A stretch of DNA of 64,000 bases from an uncultured Sutterella sp. (GTDB lineage Bacteria > Pseudomonadota > Gammaproteobacteria > Burkholderiales > Burkholderiaceae_F). Location: contig CASEFX010000026.1 of the NCBI GenBank assembly GCA_949287305.1, positions 62,001-126,000 of the forward strand, read 5' to 3'. A program made the translations under genes and the position numbers. This document shows positions 16,926-28,489 of this stretch, piece after piece. Positions within the stretch are counted from its first letter, which is position 1, and each line of letters begins with the position of its first letter. Under the pieces are notes generated by a model. The model saw only the letters and a list, made by a program, of their open reading frames with translations, made no database searches and was not told where the DNA came from.

Positions 16926-18275
16926 ATGTTTTTTCTTCCCCCGCACGAATCGGTCACGACCGAGTTCAAACGCGAATGGACCGACAACATAAAAAAGGAA
17001 ATCGTCGCGTTTGCCAACACGCTCGGCGGCGACCTTTTCATCGGTGTTGACGACGACGGCGAATTGGTCGGAGTCGACAATCCCGACCGTCTTGAAGAGC
17101 GCATCATCTCGATGGCGCGCGACAACATCCATCCCGCCGTCACGCATTTGCTTTGGTTCGAGCGAATCCGACGAGACGGGAAAACGGCTTTGGTGGTTCA
17201 TGTCGGCCCGGGAACGGACAAACCCTATTGCACGGATCCGCGCGACAGCGGAACCGTATACGTGCGCGTCGGTTCCGTCACCCTGCGTGCATCCATTACG
17301 CAGATCAGACGATTTGTGGAGGAATCCAATCCGACCCCCTGGGACAGTCGGATTGCTCGTGATCAGTCGCTCACCTTTCACTATTGCGCCGCCTATTGCG
17401 CCGAACGAGGCTTGAATTTCAATCCCTTACATGATTTCACCTACGGTCTGGTTGATCCGAAAAGCCGTTGCTATACGAATCTCGCCTTTCTTTTATCCGA
17501 TCAAAATACGTATCGAATCACTTTGGCGATTTTCCGAGACCAGCAAAAAAATGATCTCAAAAAAAACAAAGAGTTTTCGGGCTCCATTCTTCAGTGTCTG
17601 GAGGAAGCGCATGAATACATCCTCGACGAATGTTTGCTGCAAATGGAGAAACCCACGAACGGCACGCTCGAACGCATAAACCATTACTCCGTGCCCTCCG
17701 AAGCCGTTCGGGAAGCGCTCGTCAACATGATCGCCCACCGTGACTACACGCGGACACCGCCTTGCGTCGTTCACATCACGCCCTCGGAAGTCAAATTCTT
17801 CTCCGTCGGCGGTCCCGCGGATCTTACCGCCCATGAAATTCTTACCCAAATGGCAACGAATTGCCGCAATCTGCGGTTGGCACACTTCCTGAAAGCCCTT
17901 CATTTGATGGAGGGGATAGGATCGGGTTTCCAAACAATCCGCAGGGCCTATGAAAACATTGAGCTTTCCGACCTGGTTCAAATTCTCGAAACCGCGTTTC
18001 TCATTACACTGCCCTCAAAGAAAGATGTACCTCCTCTGAAGGTTGGAAGCAGAACGGAGAGCGAAACAAATCCTTGGAACGATCTTTCGCCGACGGATGT
18101 AAGGATCTGCGATTTTCTTTCCTCTCAAGGCACAACTTCGCGAATGGATTTGGAAAAGAATTTGTCGCTCCCCCGCTCCACGACCAACTACCATCTGCGC
18201 AAGCTCCTTGAAGAAGGCCGCATCCGCAGGGTCGGCGTCGGTCGAAACACCTTCTACACCTGTGAGACGGAGTAA
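16926..18275 (+). CDS. AlbA_2 (Schlafen-like) domain putative transcriptional regulator
   Basis: 449 residues behind a strong AAGGAGG site. The N-terminal AlbA_2 domain (residues about 8-130) has ESVTTEFKREW, FANTLGGDLFIGVDDDG and a RVGS-containing end. The middle matches the RecG-related C-terminal region of this family (VPSEAVREALVNMIAHRDY, then GIGSGFQTIRRA). The last ~55 residues form a winged helix (TSRMDLEKNLSLPRSTTNYH, then LRKLLEEGRIRRVG). Such proteins are often regulators of unclear role near mobile or defence genes. The phased repeat array directly upstream suggests self-regulation. Lower GC than its neighbours hints at transfer. Confidence 0.85.
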   Translation: MFFLPPHESVTTEFKREWTDNIKKEIVAFANTLGGDLFIGVDDDGELVGVDNPDRLEERIISMARDNIHPAVTHLLWFERIRRDGKTALVVHVGPGTDKPYCTDPRDSGTVYVRVGSVTLRASITQIRRFVEESNPTPWDSRIARDQSLTFHYCAAYCAERGLNFNPLHDFTYGLVDPKSRCYTNLAFLLSDQNTYRITLAIFRDQQKNDLKKNKEFSGSILQCLEEAHEYILDECLLQMEKPTNGTLERINHYSVPSEAVREALVNMIAHRDYTRTPPCVVHITPSEVKFFSVGGPADLTAHEILTQMATNCRNLRLAHFLKALHLMEGIGSGFQTIRRAYENIELSDLVQILETAFLITLPSKKDVPPLKVGSRTESETNPWNDLSPTDVRICDFLSSQGTTSRMDLEKNLSLPRSTTNYHLRKLLEEGRIRRVGVGRNTFYTCETE

Positions 18276-18511
18276 CGGGCTCTTTGCTGGTTTCGCGGGC
18301 AGACCATTTCGTTCCACGCCAGCACGGATTTGCCTACATCCGATACGGCTTCTCCCCGTCTCCATTTCGCCCGTCACTTTCGGGCCGGTGATTGGAATAC
18401 CGACAGGTCGCAGCGACGCCACGGGATCGTTTGCCCCACTCATTGAACGATCCCGTAGGAACCTCGGCATTTCAGCCGATCTCGCCCGGCAGAAGAGGCA
18501 AAGGAGAGTCT

Positions 18512-21142
18512 TCAGAACCGCCGGCGAAGCGCGGCGCCCGCGCCCCAACCCTGCGTCGGCCCGAACTTTCCGTCAAATCCGAACGTCACCGTCCAGTCGT
18601 TGCGCTCCCTTTGCACGCCGACGAGTACCTCGGCGAAGTCGCCGTAGCGAAGACCGGGAAGATCCCGGTCGGGAACGGCCCCGTTTTGGTCGTAGAGGTG
18701 TACGGCCTTCATGTCGGCCGAGCCGCCCGTCCAGACGTAGCGCGTTTCGGCGTAGCCGCGCCAACCGCCCTCACAATAGAGAGTCTTTTCGAGACGAACG
18801 CCAGGCGAGAGTTTCCAGCCCTGGAAGTTGCCGACGTCGATGTCGACGCCGTCCCCCGTCGTGAAGTCGTCGCCCTTGACGAATGTGTAGACCGCATCGA
18901 AACTCGGGCGAATCGTGACGTCAGTCCCGCGAGGGATCCAGTCAACCCCGAGAGACGACCCGACGCCCGCCCAGACATTTTCGGTTTTGCCGGTGTCCCG
19001 GCCGCCCTGCACGTCAAGGTCGTTCTTGAGATACCCGAGATTCGCGTGGTTCTTCCAAATGACGGGCCCCGCCTGCAGTTCCGCCAGCACCCCGAGATAG
19101 GCGCCGAGCGAATCGACGTCGTTCACGCGCCCCTCCATCGAGGCCGAGACGAAGCCGCCGTAGACCCCGAAGGTGCCCGACGCGTTTTCACCGAGCGTCA
19201 CTGGAGCCGTACGCGCTTCAAAGAGCGCCACCCAATAGTCGAAGTAAAGGTCGTCAAAGTGCGAGACCGAAACGTCCATCGTGCCGCCCTCGATCGAGCC
19301 CGAAGCGTGTCCGTTCGCGGACGCCCCGGTGTCGAAGAGCCGATGACTGATTTCGTGCTGCAAAAGCGCCACCGCCTTTTGCCCGAGCGCTCCGCCGTAG
19401 ACCTGCGGATTGAAGTCTTCCGGTTGATCGACGTGAGGCTGCGGCGCTGCGCCCGCCACGGTGAAGCGGAACTTTCCGTCGGTACCCAAGGGATCCTCTT
19501 CAAAGGGATCGGGATTCGCCACCGACACGTCGTAGACGTAAAGCGCGCCCGTCGCCTTCTCGGCTTCCGGCGCAAGACCGTAGTAAACCCGCTGAGTTTC
19601 CACCTCGTCCGCCGCGAGCGTCACGACGACCTCTTCCGCACCTGCGGGGACGTCCGAGAGAACGTTCCAGCCCGCGACGCGCAGCATGCTTCGATAGCTC
19701 TTGAACCCTCCGAAGCGAAGCGTGTCCGCGACACCCTTCTCGAGGTCCACGTCAACGAGGAGATCGAGGGTTTTGTTCGCAGCGTCCAGCAAACCGATTT
19801 CGTAGACCGATACGGGCTCCGTAGCACCCGGCATCATGGCCGTCAAGTTGAGCGTGGGGTTGCCTCCCTTGGGAACGATCAGTCTCGAGTTCGCCAAGGC
19901 CATTGGATTGCCGAGCGAGAGCGTGCCGCCCCCGAGAATTACGTAGGCTTGGCCGTCGTGCGCCACGAGTTTTTGTCCCCAACCGCCCGTATGCCAGCGC
20001 GAGCGGATGTCGCCGTTGAGAACCACTTCGCCCGTGTCGTCCGGCTCGGTATTGATGTTGATGCGGTTTTCCGGCTCCTTACGGCTGCCTGCGGTGTTGT
20101 CGAGGAAGATTCCGCCGTTGAGTTCAATCCTTCTGCCCGCCTTCGCCGAAAGGTTGAGGTACGGCGTTTTCGAACCGGCCTTCATGATGTAGAAATCCGA
20201 TCCTTCCCCGTCCGTCGCAACGTTGTCGCGGAAGACCACGTCCCGGTTCACGGCGCGAAGCGTGACGGTCAGGCCCTTGTCGGCGGAAAACGGGGGGCTC
20301 AGCGTCGCGCCGATCACCCAGGGGGACTCATAGGAAACGTAGAGCGCACCGCCCTTCTTGGCCTGATTTCCGAAGAAGCTCGTGTCTTCGATCACGATGT
20401 CCTTCGTGCGCACGAAGAGCGCGGCCCCGCCGTAAACGGTCGAGGAATTCCCCTGGAAGGTCGAGCCCTGAATGAAGACTTTGTTCACGCGGTCGGCGTC
20501 GAGCGCTCCGGCGTAGCCCTCCACCCGGTTGTTGTAGAAGGCGCTGCGGCGGATTTCGAGGCGGTTGTCTACCGGCGATGCGGCATATCCCTGCGTCCTT
20601 TCGCGATAGACAAAGGCACCGCCGTCCACCTGTTGTCTCTTGTCGCCTCCGTTATTGGCGAAACCCGTGTCGGCGACGGTGACGAGCACGTCCGGTTTTC
20701 CGACGGCATACTGCTCGATCACGACGGCGTCGCCCGCAAAGTTTCGGAATCCGCCCTGCAGATCGGCTGCGTCTTGGATGAAGCCCGTTTCGTCCGTCGT
20801 GAACGTCCCCAGGTTGGCGAGCGAGAGCGTCTCCGTGGCGTAGATGCCCGGTTTCCTGCTCTAGAGAATGCTACCGTCCAACAGTGTTCCACCCTCTCCG
20901 GTGACGGAAGTCGATTTTTCGACCTTGAGGTTGGATTCGAAGGCGATGTCGCCCGTGACGACGACCTCGCCCCCGGCGGTAAGGGCTGCGGAGAAGTCCG
21001 ACCACGTCCCAACGGTTTGGGCACGGCAGGCCGAAGCGACGGCCAGGGCGAGCGCGATGCGGGTAGCGTTGAGAAGAACGGACGAAACGGGGAGTCGTTC
21101 GGCGTGTTTCGGGAAGCGGCGAGTGAAGCGTTTCGCTTGCAT
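18512..21142 (-). pseudogene. Autotransporter interrupted by an in-frame amber codon
   Basis: The start is ATG 21142 behind GAGGAGG. A long signal region (RFTRRFPKHAERLPVSSVLL then ALALAVASACRA) and the first passenger residues lead to a TAG at 20861-20863. The same frame then stays open for 782 more codons to a stop at 18512. That part encodes a pectin-lyase-like passenger (repeated F.GN, G.GAL units) and an autotransporter beta-barrel ending in a terminal Phe (AALRRRF). Removal of the TAG gives one 876-residue protein, so a single point mutation separates signal peptide from passenger. Read-through or suppression would restore it. Downstream GTG/ATG starts would yield protein without a signal peptide. 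Confidence 0.8.
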
Positions 21143-21821
21143 GATGATCCCTCCTCTTTCGGGGCTCACGTTGCCCCGGTGTTCGACGGAGCACGGGCGT
21201 GCCCGTCGGGATCCTCCGGCCGCTTTCGTCTCTCTTTGCGCCTTGCGTCCCCTCTTTGGGACCTGTCTCTCCGTTTTCGTTGTCGGCGCCGGTCAGTTTT
21301 GCCGTCTTGGGATGGGTGTGTTTCGACGATAAGACGGCGTGGGAGTCTCTTCCCCTCCACCATACAATTTGCTTCGCCCTCCTGTCTTGAGGTTCTCGGG
21401 AAAGCCGGATGACGTTTGGCACCTTTTGCAAAACCGCCCGATCAGCAACGCCGGGAGGGTACGGGAAAAAGAGAATTCCTTACCGAACGGGATTTTTATT
21501 ATCTCAGAATCGGAAGTACAGAAAGAAATGCGATCTCCCCCGATCTTTGAGGGATCGTCGGAGATTTCGCTGGGTGGTATGCAAAGCCCGTATTGAAAAT
21601 CCCAAAAAACAGGTCGAAAAGAAAATTGATGTCAACGGACAGGCGTCGGGCGAAATATAAATTTCTTATTTTTCCTCAGAACATTTGTTCCGAGAACGTG
21701 ATAGAGTTTGGGACGAATCCTCTCTTTGGCACATCTCGTAAGGACAGCTCTTACGTTCTCTAAGAGGATGAACTAAAGAGAGGGTTTCAAAGTTTTTTTC
21801 CCTAGGACCCAGGAGTTAGAA
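21143..21821. other. Divergent region between two autotransporter loci
   Basis: 679 bp with no supported gene. From about 21330 it becomes AT-rich relative to the window. Inverted repeats include 21534-21570 (ATCTCC/GGAGAT with inner CGATC/GATCG) and, in the presumed leader of the right-hand autotransporter, 21737-21755 (CGTAAG/CTTACG). Promoters of both autotransporters must lie here. Confidence 0.5.
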
Positions 21822-24030
21822 ATGTATTTTTCTAAATGTCTAATCGCGATCGCCGTCGCAAGCGCTCTGCCAAGCGCTTCTTATGCCGTCACGTACGACA
21901 GCGGCTCCACCACGCTGACGGATTCTGAATATCGTGAAGGTGTTACGGTCATCAACGGCGCTTCCGTGACCGTAGATGCCGAAAACATTGCCGGCAAGAA
22001 CTTTCTCGTCACCAACCATCAATCACGTCGGTCAAAACACCGGCTGGACTCAAGCGCCGAGTAAGCTAGTCCTCGGTACGGATTCCACCGAGAACATCAC
22101 GCTGACGAATAACGCGGACGGCTTTGTGACCGGTATCGCCGTTCAGGGCCCTGGAGGTGCAAATTTCGCCGGGTCGACCGCCGAAGTCAATGCAAACAAT
22201 TTCACGGTGACGGCTCATTCCGAGAATGACTACGTGTTCGGCATTTACGTCATGAATGCGAGCGCCGACAAACGCGATGACACGGGCGCCGTTGTTGATG
22301 AAGACTGCGCTCCGGTCAAGCTCACGATCAATGCCGAAAATACGTATGTCAATGCGACGACCGGCGTCTACGTCGACCCTATCGATAAAGATCACCGCGC
22401 CATCGGCATCGCTGTCTGGTCGGAAGGCGAGCTCGAAGTCAACGGCAATCTTTTTGTGAATGCCTCAACGGCATTGGCCGCCCGCGGGAAAGCTGTCGTC
22501 AATATCAACAAGGAAAACGATCCGAACCGCATCATCCAACTCAACGGCGACATCAATTTCAACTACAGTAACCAAAATAGCGGCACGCCCGTTCAGGCAT
22601 TCGTGACGATCAACCTCGCCAATGAAAATTCGTTCCTGAACGGCGACATCGTTGTCAGCGGCGTCGACATTCCTGAAGGCTACGACGAAGTCGACGACAT
22701 GAATCTTGGGCTTTCCAACGGAGGTGCGTGGTTCATTCCGAAGGATTCTCCTGATGAAGGCACGGCCGAAAGAACAGCCGAAGTCAACCTTACGATGAAC
22801 AACGGTCTTCTCAGCATCGCCGACGAAACCAAGACCGTCAGTTTGAAGTCGTTCACGGGCACGGGCGGTAGGATTGAAGCCGCCGCCGTCCAAAATGGGG
22901 ATACCGTCGAACACGCCAAGGTTCAAATTAAAGAAATGGCCTCCGGTGCCTCGTTTGATGTTGCCTACCTTGGTCTCACTGCCGACGACGTTACCGACGT
23001 AAATGCGACGCTTAAAGGCATGAGCGACATTATTGATGCCCCGACCGACAGCACCTACACTCAGACGAATACCATCGTCGAAGGCGACGTAATGGGTGAA
23101 ATCTCGCAGGTTGTGGATTCGACCGGCAAAGTGCTCCGTGCGGCGCAACAGAGCACCAATACGAAGATCGAGTCCCTTGGCTCCTTGACGACGCTCTCGA
23201 CGATGCAGTGGCGCCACGAGATGAACGACCTGACCAAGCGCATGGGCGAACTTCGCGACAGTCCTGAAGGAGTGGGCGCCTGGGCGCGACTTTATGGTTC
23301 GGAACAAGAGTACGGTGACCAGAATGTAACCCTCAAGAGTGTTTCCGTTCAGATCGGTGCTGACGTCGATGTTGCCGACTGGAAGGTCGGCGGGGCTTTC
23401 AGCTATACGGACGGTTCCTCCGACATGGACAACGGCACCGCCGACAGTGACATCTACAGCATTGCGGCTTACGGTACCTGGTTGGCCGACAACGGACTCT
23501 TTGTCGACTTGATCGGCAAGTACAGCTGGCTTGACTCCGATTTTGAGATCGCCAACATGCGCGGCAGTACTGACAACAGCGCGTTGTCCGTCAGCGCCGA
23601 AATCGGTTGGCGCTTCGAACCCTGCGCCTACGGCTTCATCGAACCGCAGGCGGAACTTACCTATGGACGGGTTTGGGGCGATGACTTCACGACGTCGAAC
23701 GACGTAAAGGTCAGTCAGGACGACTTTGACTCTCTCATCGGCCGAATCGGCGTCCGAGCGGGTGTGAAGTTCCCGGAAAAGAAGGGCAATCTCTACGTTC
23801 GAGTTTCCGGAGCTCACGACTTCCAGGGTGAATCCGACATGACGGCCTCGAAGAACGGCAAGGTTTCGCTTGTTTCCGACGATCTCGGCGGCAGCTGGGT
23901 GGAATACGGCCTTGGCGCCAACTTCAACCTGACGGAAGCGACCTACACCTACCTTGACCTCGAAAGAACGAGTGGCGGCGACGTCAGTGAAAAGTGGCGT
24001 TGGAATATTGGTCTGCGTACCGTGTTCTGA
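21822..24030 (+). pseudogene. Autotransporter with a frameshift just after the signal peptide
   Basis: ATG 21822 sits behind CAGGAG and encodes a clear signal peptide (MYFSKCLIAIAVASALPSAS) and about 40 passenger residues, ending at TAA 22064. The rest of the protein, 670 residues from about 22018 to 24030, is in the +1 frame: a passenger rich in beta-strand repeats and a complete barrel (from about 23250, GAWARLYGSEQEYG) ending in Phe (GLRTVF). One extra base near 22015-22021 accounts for the break. No homopolymer is present there, so this looks like ordinary mutation or a base-call error rather than slippage. Asn- and Asp-rich passenger; function unknown. Confidence 0.78.
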
Positions 24031-24114
24031 ACGCGCTGAAATTTGTGTGCAGAAAAACTGACCAACATAGCGCAGTCTCTGTTTCGTAAGGCTCTGTACG
24101 CTGTTTCACGAAAG

Positions 24115-24144
24115 TGCCCGTATTCCTGAAAATGGATGCGGGCA
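24115..24144 (+). terminator. Terminator of the plus-strand autotransporter
   Basis: 9-bp stem TGCCCGTAT/ATGCGGGCA with one G-T pair, followed by TTTTCTGTTT. Confidence 0.8.
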
Positions 24145-24278
24145 TTTTCTGTTTCCACAACAAAGCCACCTCAAGGATTTCCAAATCGGAATACTGAAAC
24201 CGGCGCTCCTTGTGCGAGCGTCGAGAGGTGCGCTCATTTGCTTTCCACTCTTTCTCTTGGGAAAACGAAACAAAAGAA

Positions 24279-24309
24279 AATCCTCCGCCCCTGTGAGGAA
24301 CGGAGGATT
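24279..24309 (-). terminator. Terminator of the large ESPR autotransporter
   Basis: 9-bp perfect stem AATCCTCCG/CGGAGGATT; the minus strand continues TTTTCTTTTG. A second short hairpin (CGTCCTT/AAGGACG at 24332-24349) lies between it and the stop codon. The 346-bp gap 24031-24376 between these convergent genes holds only these terminators. Confidence 0.82.
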
Positions 24310-24376
24310 CTCGAAGTTTCGAAGCCTCCGCCGTCCTTCGGAAAGGACGACGGAAAGCGTTCAAGCCCTCTTGGGA

Positions 24377-27300
24377 TTAGAAGGCGTACGTGGCGTTGAC
24401 CTTGACGCCCGCATTGCTGCGGTCGTCCGTACCGAAGCCATACTTGGCGGCCACGCCGAAGGTGAAGTCACCGTATTCGGCAGAGATGCCGAGCGTGGTG
24501 TTGTACGTGTTGTTGAGCACGTCAAGCGTGTCGCCGTTCAACGGATGAACTTCCGTGTCGCCGATCTGCGGAACAACCGTGAAGTCCAACGTCGGGACAA
24601 ACTTCATGCCGGCGGCTTCGAACTTGCCGTTGAAGGCAACGCCCACAGGCATTTCGAGAACGTCGAGCGATTCGCCGTCCATTTCACGATAGTCGTCCAC
24701 GTCGATCTGGGCATAACGGATGCCGGCGTGCGGAACGATTTCAAAGGCGTTCGATTCGTAGGCCTTCCAGTCGGCACGCAGACCCACCGAAATGACGGAC
24801 GAGTCGATCGATTCGGCGACGGAAGCACCGGCAACCGAGCCCTTGATGTCGTTGTCAAGCGACAGATAGGTGATGTCGGCCGAAACGATCATCTTTTCCG
24901 TGATGTCCTTTGAAGCGTAGATCGAAAGACCCCAGAAGTCGGCGTCGTTGCCGTAGTCGCCGATGAAGTCGCCCTTGGCGTCGACGTCGGACGTACCGAT
25001 CGTCAGCGCGGCACCGATCTTGCCGCCGCAGGCAGCCGTGTAGTCGTAACCGAGCACACCGCCGTAGACGTCGGCTTCATAGCCGTAGCCGTTGCCGTAC
25101 ATGTCGCCCGCTTCGTTGGCCGAGTAGAAGACGTCGGCCCAGACGCCGTTCGTCTTGCCGACCGTACGGTCGATATTGTGAGCACCAATCGTGTTCCAAA
25201 CCTGTTCGGCCGCGTCATAAGCGGCGTTGTAGGTGCCGGCCACGGCGGGGAGGGCCATGTATTCGTCGAGGGCTTCGGCGCCAACATTGGAAAGACCGCC
25301 CGTCGTTTCGTCGCGATAGGTCGTGCCGATCGCGTTTACGACACCGAGCGATTCGGAACCCGCAGTGAGAACGGATTCGGCGAACGCATTGACTTCGGCA
25401 GAGACATTGTTCTGCTTTTCAAAGGCGACATTGAGGAACGTGTCGGCGGCATTTTCTTCCGTACCCTTGGCAACCGTATAACCGAGCCAAGCATTCGTAT
25501 CACCGGCCTTAAGCACGTCGTTCACAAGACTGATGTCGTTAACCTCACCGCCTTCAACCAACGTGAAGGAACCGACTCGATCAGCTCCCTTGAGAAGGAT
25601 CGTGCTGTTCTCGTTGACATGCAACTTATTGGCGACAAAGATCGCCTGGCCGTCCGCGAAAGCCGAGACGTCAATCACCGTGACGGAGCTGGCACCCAAA
25701 CCGATATCGCCAAATTCCTTGCCGTCCTCGACAGCGTTGCCGATAAACAGTTTGCCCTTTTCGCGATCAACGGCAACCGTATCGTCCACGTAAAGACCGG
25801 AGTTCGTCGCGGCGTCATACTTGTCGCCGGCAACCGCCTTCAGAAGATTGCGGCCGTTCGCGTTCGTCGTAGCGATGGAATCAGCCTCAGTCACAGTAAC
25901 CTTAGCGGCAATCTGGGCATCAAGCTGTTCGTCAGCAAGCGTCGCGACACCTTCCGTGGTGTCGGCGGCAAGACGATCACCGATCACGAGCGTGGCACCC
26001 TGTTCGAGATTGGTTTCAATCTCGAGACGCTGCACGTTAAGCGTTGCTTCCTGATGGATCGTAAAGACGTCTTGTGCCGCAGCACCGTCCGCCTGCGAAA
26101 GCTTGGCAAGCTTCAGGCTACCGAAACGATCGATTTCACCGGAGGTCACGACCGCGTTCGTCGCTTCAAACTGACCAGAGACAAAGAGTTCCTTTGCTTC
26201 AAGCGTTTCAGCATTCACCACGCCCTTGGAGGTTTCGTCCCAACCAAGGGTAACTTCACCATCGGAAGTAATAGTCTTGACGGAGTCAACGCCCGTGATC
26301 ACATTGCCGCCGAGACCGGCGAAGACAAATTCCTTGCCATCCGTATGGTCGAGCACAACGCTTTCCGTACCGGCATCCACCTTGAGCGCACCGACGGCGA
26401 CGTCATCCGTCACGCTCAGCGTAGTGGTCTTGGTTTTCTCGTTGAAAGCGGCTTCGCTGGCAGCCACTTCGGTACCGTAGGCGTTGTATCCGAGCGCAAC
26501 GTCGAACGTAACGTCGCCCTGGAAAGCGACGTTCGTGAAGACGATTTCAGGAGCCACACCTTCACCCCAAGTGCCCTGAAGCTTGCCGAGGAAGTCGATG
26601 AAATCCTTCTGCGTCATCGAGACGTTGTCGGAAAGAAGAAGCCCAGCACCTTCCGTGAAGGCGATCTTGTCTGCCCCTTCGGCGAGCGTGTAGGTCGTAC
26701 CGCCCTCACCTTCCGTCGCCTTGAAGATCTGGCTCTGAGATGCGTTCAACTCGCCGTCGACCGTAAGGGCATTGTCAGCCAGTTCAAACTTGGCGTCACT
26801 GCCGAGGATGAGATCACCAGCGACGTAAACGCCCTGAACCGAGTCGCTGCCAACCGTCTGAGACGCATACGTGCCCTTGGCCGAAAGCGTACCGTTAACG
26901 GTGAGGGAGCCGTTTTCACCCACATAGACCAAAGCGCTGTTGTTGGTATTGCCGTCCGACAGAGTCAAGTCGCCGAGCGTAAGCGAGCCGACGGCGACGG
27001 TGGTCGCACCCTTCTTGGCGACGTTAAGAGAGTCGTAGGAATAGTCGCCCGATTCGATCGTGAGGTTGCTCACGTCGGAAGCGGTCCCCACCTTCAGATT
27101 ACCCGTGAAGTTCTGACCGCCCACCTGCAGGGCTCCGCCGGCGAGCGTCCATTCGGCGCCCTTCACCAAAAGCGTGTTGTGAGGAGCTCCGTCCTTGCCG
27201 CCGCCGGAATTGAGCTGCTTGACATTGAAGATACCGTCTTCCTTGACGGTGACCTTCTCGAAGATGTTGTCGGAAGCGTCCTTACCATCAGCATCCGTAT

Positions 27301-28369
27301 AGGACTGCCAAATCGAAGCCGTGAGCTTGCCGTTTTCGATGACGGCTTCCGAAATGGTCGAACCGTAACCGTCAGCCAACTCAAGTTCGGCACCGTCCTT
27401 CACGTTGATCGTGAGTTCAGTGGCATCGTTGTTGAGGTCGAGTTCGCCCTTGAAGCCGTTGGCGTTGAGCACCGTGCCAGTAATGCCGGAAGCGATGTGC
27501 ACTTCCCCGTTGACGGCGGACCCAGCTTCCAGATTCACGGTCGTGTTAACGGCCTTATCCTTGATTTCGATAGCCGACAGCTTGCCCTCTTCCTTCATTT
27601 CAACGTCGGCAACGTCGATGGTACCCTTGTTCGTGAAGGTGTTTCCGGCCGTATTGATGAGTACGCCGTGACCAAAACGCAACGTGCCGCCGTCACCTTC
27701 TTCGGTAGGCGCCCCTACACTGATGAGTCCGGCATTGACGCCTTCCGAACCCGAGGCTCCGCCGAGTTCCATGCCGGCGCCGGTCTCAACAACTGAAACC
27801 GTACCCTTGTTGACAATCTTTGAAGCGGCACCGTTCTCTTCGGAACCAACGGTCATGCCGTAGGCGTTCTTCGCGACGATGACGCCTGCGTTGGTGGCGG
27901 TAGCGCCGTTACCGGCCCAAATGCCCTTATTCTGGTAGGAAACACCATTCTTGCCGGACGTAACGTAAATCGTCCCCGCGTTCGTCAGATTGCCGTCGGC
28001 ACCCGATACGGCAAGACCGGTGGCCTGAGCGGCTTTGCTATCACCGGACACCCAAAGCTTTCCTTCGAAAGTCTCCTCGCCATTCGTCGAAAGGAAAGTG
28101 CCAGCCGCAGTCTGCTCGCCTTCGGGCGCCCAGACGAATTTGTTTTCAGGCTTGACGGTATCCCACGTAGCATCGGTCACGGATTCAAGACCTTCGGGAG
28201 CATCCTTCCACTGCGTATCAGCAGCCACAGCGCCGCCCGCAACCAACGCAGCGACGGTAGCGGCGATCACGGTCTTTGTCCCCTTGGCCTGCACGCTGGA
28301 CGTGACTTCGTTCACGACCATCAGCGCACCGCGGGCCTTGTTGAAGACCACTTTGAAACTCTTGTTCAT
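24377..28369 (-). CDS. Large ESPR autotransporter adhesin-like protein
   Basis: The start is set at ATG 28369, behind TGGAG, because it opens a textbook extended signal peptide region (MNKSFKVVFNKARGALMVVN), followed by a hydrophobic segment ending AVAA. 1330 residues. The passenger (about 55-1050) is Gly/Asn/Thr/Val-rich beta-helix with LTV/VNG-type repeats. The C-terminal barrel (about 1060-1330) ends in Phe (VNATYAF). ESPR slows inner-membrane export of large type V proteins. It is the only intact one of the three autotransporters clustered here. Probably surface-exposed adhesion or biofilm; ligand unknown. A 10-bp leader hairpin lies at about 28390-28420. Confidence 0.92.
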   Translation of the reverse strand: MNKSFKVVFNKARGALMVVNEVTSSVQAKGTKTVIAATVAALVAGGAVAADTQWKDAPEGLESVTDATWDTVKPENKFVWAPEGEQTAAGTFLSTNGEETFEGKLWVSGDSKAAQATGLAVSGADGNLTNAGTIYVTSGKNGVSYQNKGIWAGNGATATNAGVIVAKNAYGMTVGSEENGAASKIVNKGTVSVVETGAGMELGGASGSEGVNAGLISVGAPTEEGDGGTLRFGHGVLINTAGNTFTNKGTIDVADVEMKEEGKLSAIEIKDKAVNTTVNLEAGSAVNGEVHIASGITGTVLNANGFKGELDLNNDATELTINVKDGAELELADGYGSTISEAVIENGKLTASIWQSYTDADGKDASDNIFEKVTVKEDGIFNVKQLNSGGGKDGAPHNTLLVKGAEWTLAGGALQVGGQNFTGNLKVGTASDVSNLTIESGDYSYDSLNVAKKGATTVAVGSLTLGDLTLSDGNTNNSALVYVGENGSLTVNGTLSAKGTYASQTVGSDSVQGVYVAGDLILGSDAKFELADNALTVDGELNASQSQIFKATEGEGGTTYTLAEGADKIAFTEGAGLLLSDNVSMTQKDFIDFLGKLQGTWGEGVAPEIVFTNVAFQGDVTFDVALGYNAYGTEVAASEAAFNEKTKTTTLSVTDDVAVGALKVDAGTESVVLDHTDGKEFVFAGLGGNVITGVDSVKTITSDGEVTLGWDETSKGVVNAETLEAKELFVSGQFEATNAVVTSGEIDRFGSLKLAKLSQADGAAAQDVFTIHQEATLNVQRLEIETNLEQGATLVIGDRLAADTTEGVATLADEQLDAQIAAKVTVTEADSIATTNANGRNLLKAVAGDKYDAATNSGLYVDDTVAVDREKGKLFIGNAVEDGKEFGDIGLGASSVTVIDVSAFADGQAIFVANKLHVNENSTILLKGADRVGSFTLVEGGEVNDISLVNDVLKAGDTNAWLGYTVAKGTEENAADTFLNVAFEKQNNVSAEVNAFAESVLTAGSESLGVVNAIGTTYRDETTGGLSNVGAEALDEYMALPAVAGTYNAAYDAAEQVWNTIGAHNIDRTVGKTNGVWADVFYSANEAGDMYGNGYGYEADVYGGVLGYDYTAACGGKIGAALTIGTSDVDAKGDFIGDYGNDADFWGLSIYASKDITEKMIVSADITYLSLDNDIKGSVAGASVAESIDSSVISVGLRADWKAYESNAFEIVPHAGIRYAQIDVDDYREMDGESLDVLEMPVGVAFNGKFEAAGMKFVPTLDFTVVPQIGDTEVHPLNGDTLDVLNNTYNTTLGISAEYGDFTFGVAAKYGFGTDDRSNAGVKVNATYAF

Positions 28370-28489
28370 TGTATTCTCCAAAAAAACAACGTTGCTTTTC
28401 CTAGAGTTTGGAAAAAGCAAAATCCCGTACGAGAGAACGGAATCCTCCTCATCTTAACAATGACCGCAAGCATAGAAAATGAGTCTTCA

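Noticed and set aside
18392..21412. A 1006-codon plus-strand open frame opposite the amber-split autotransporter
   Set aside because: Arg/Val/His-rich translation without domains, produced by the codon bias of the minus-strand gene; no ribosome binding site.
22005..22030. Programmed frameshifting in the autotransporter
   Set aside because: No slippery heptamer, homopolymer or downstream pseudoknot is evident; mutation or base-call error is simpler.
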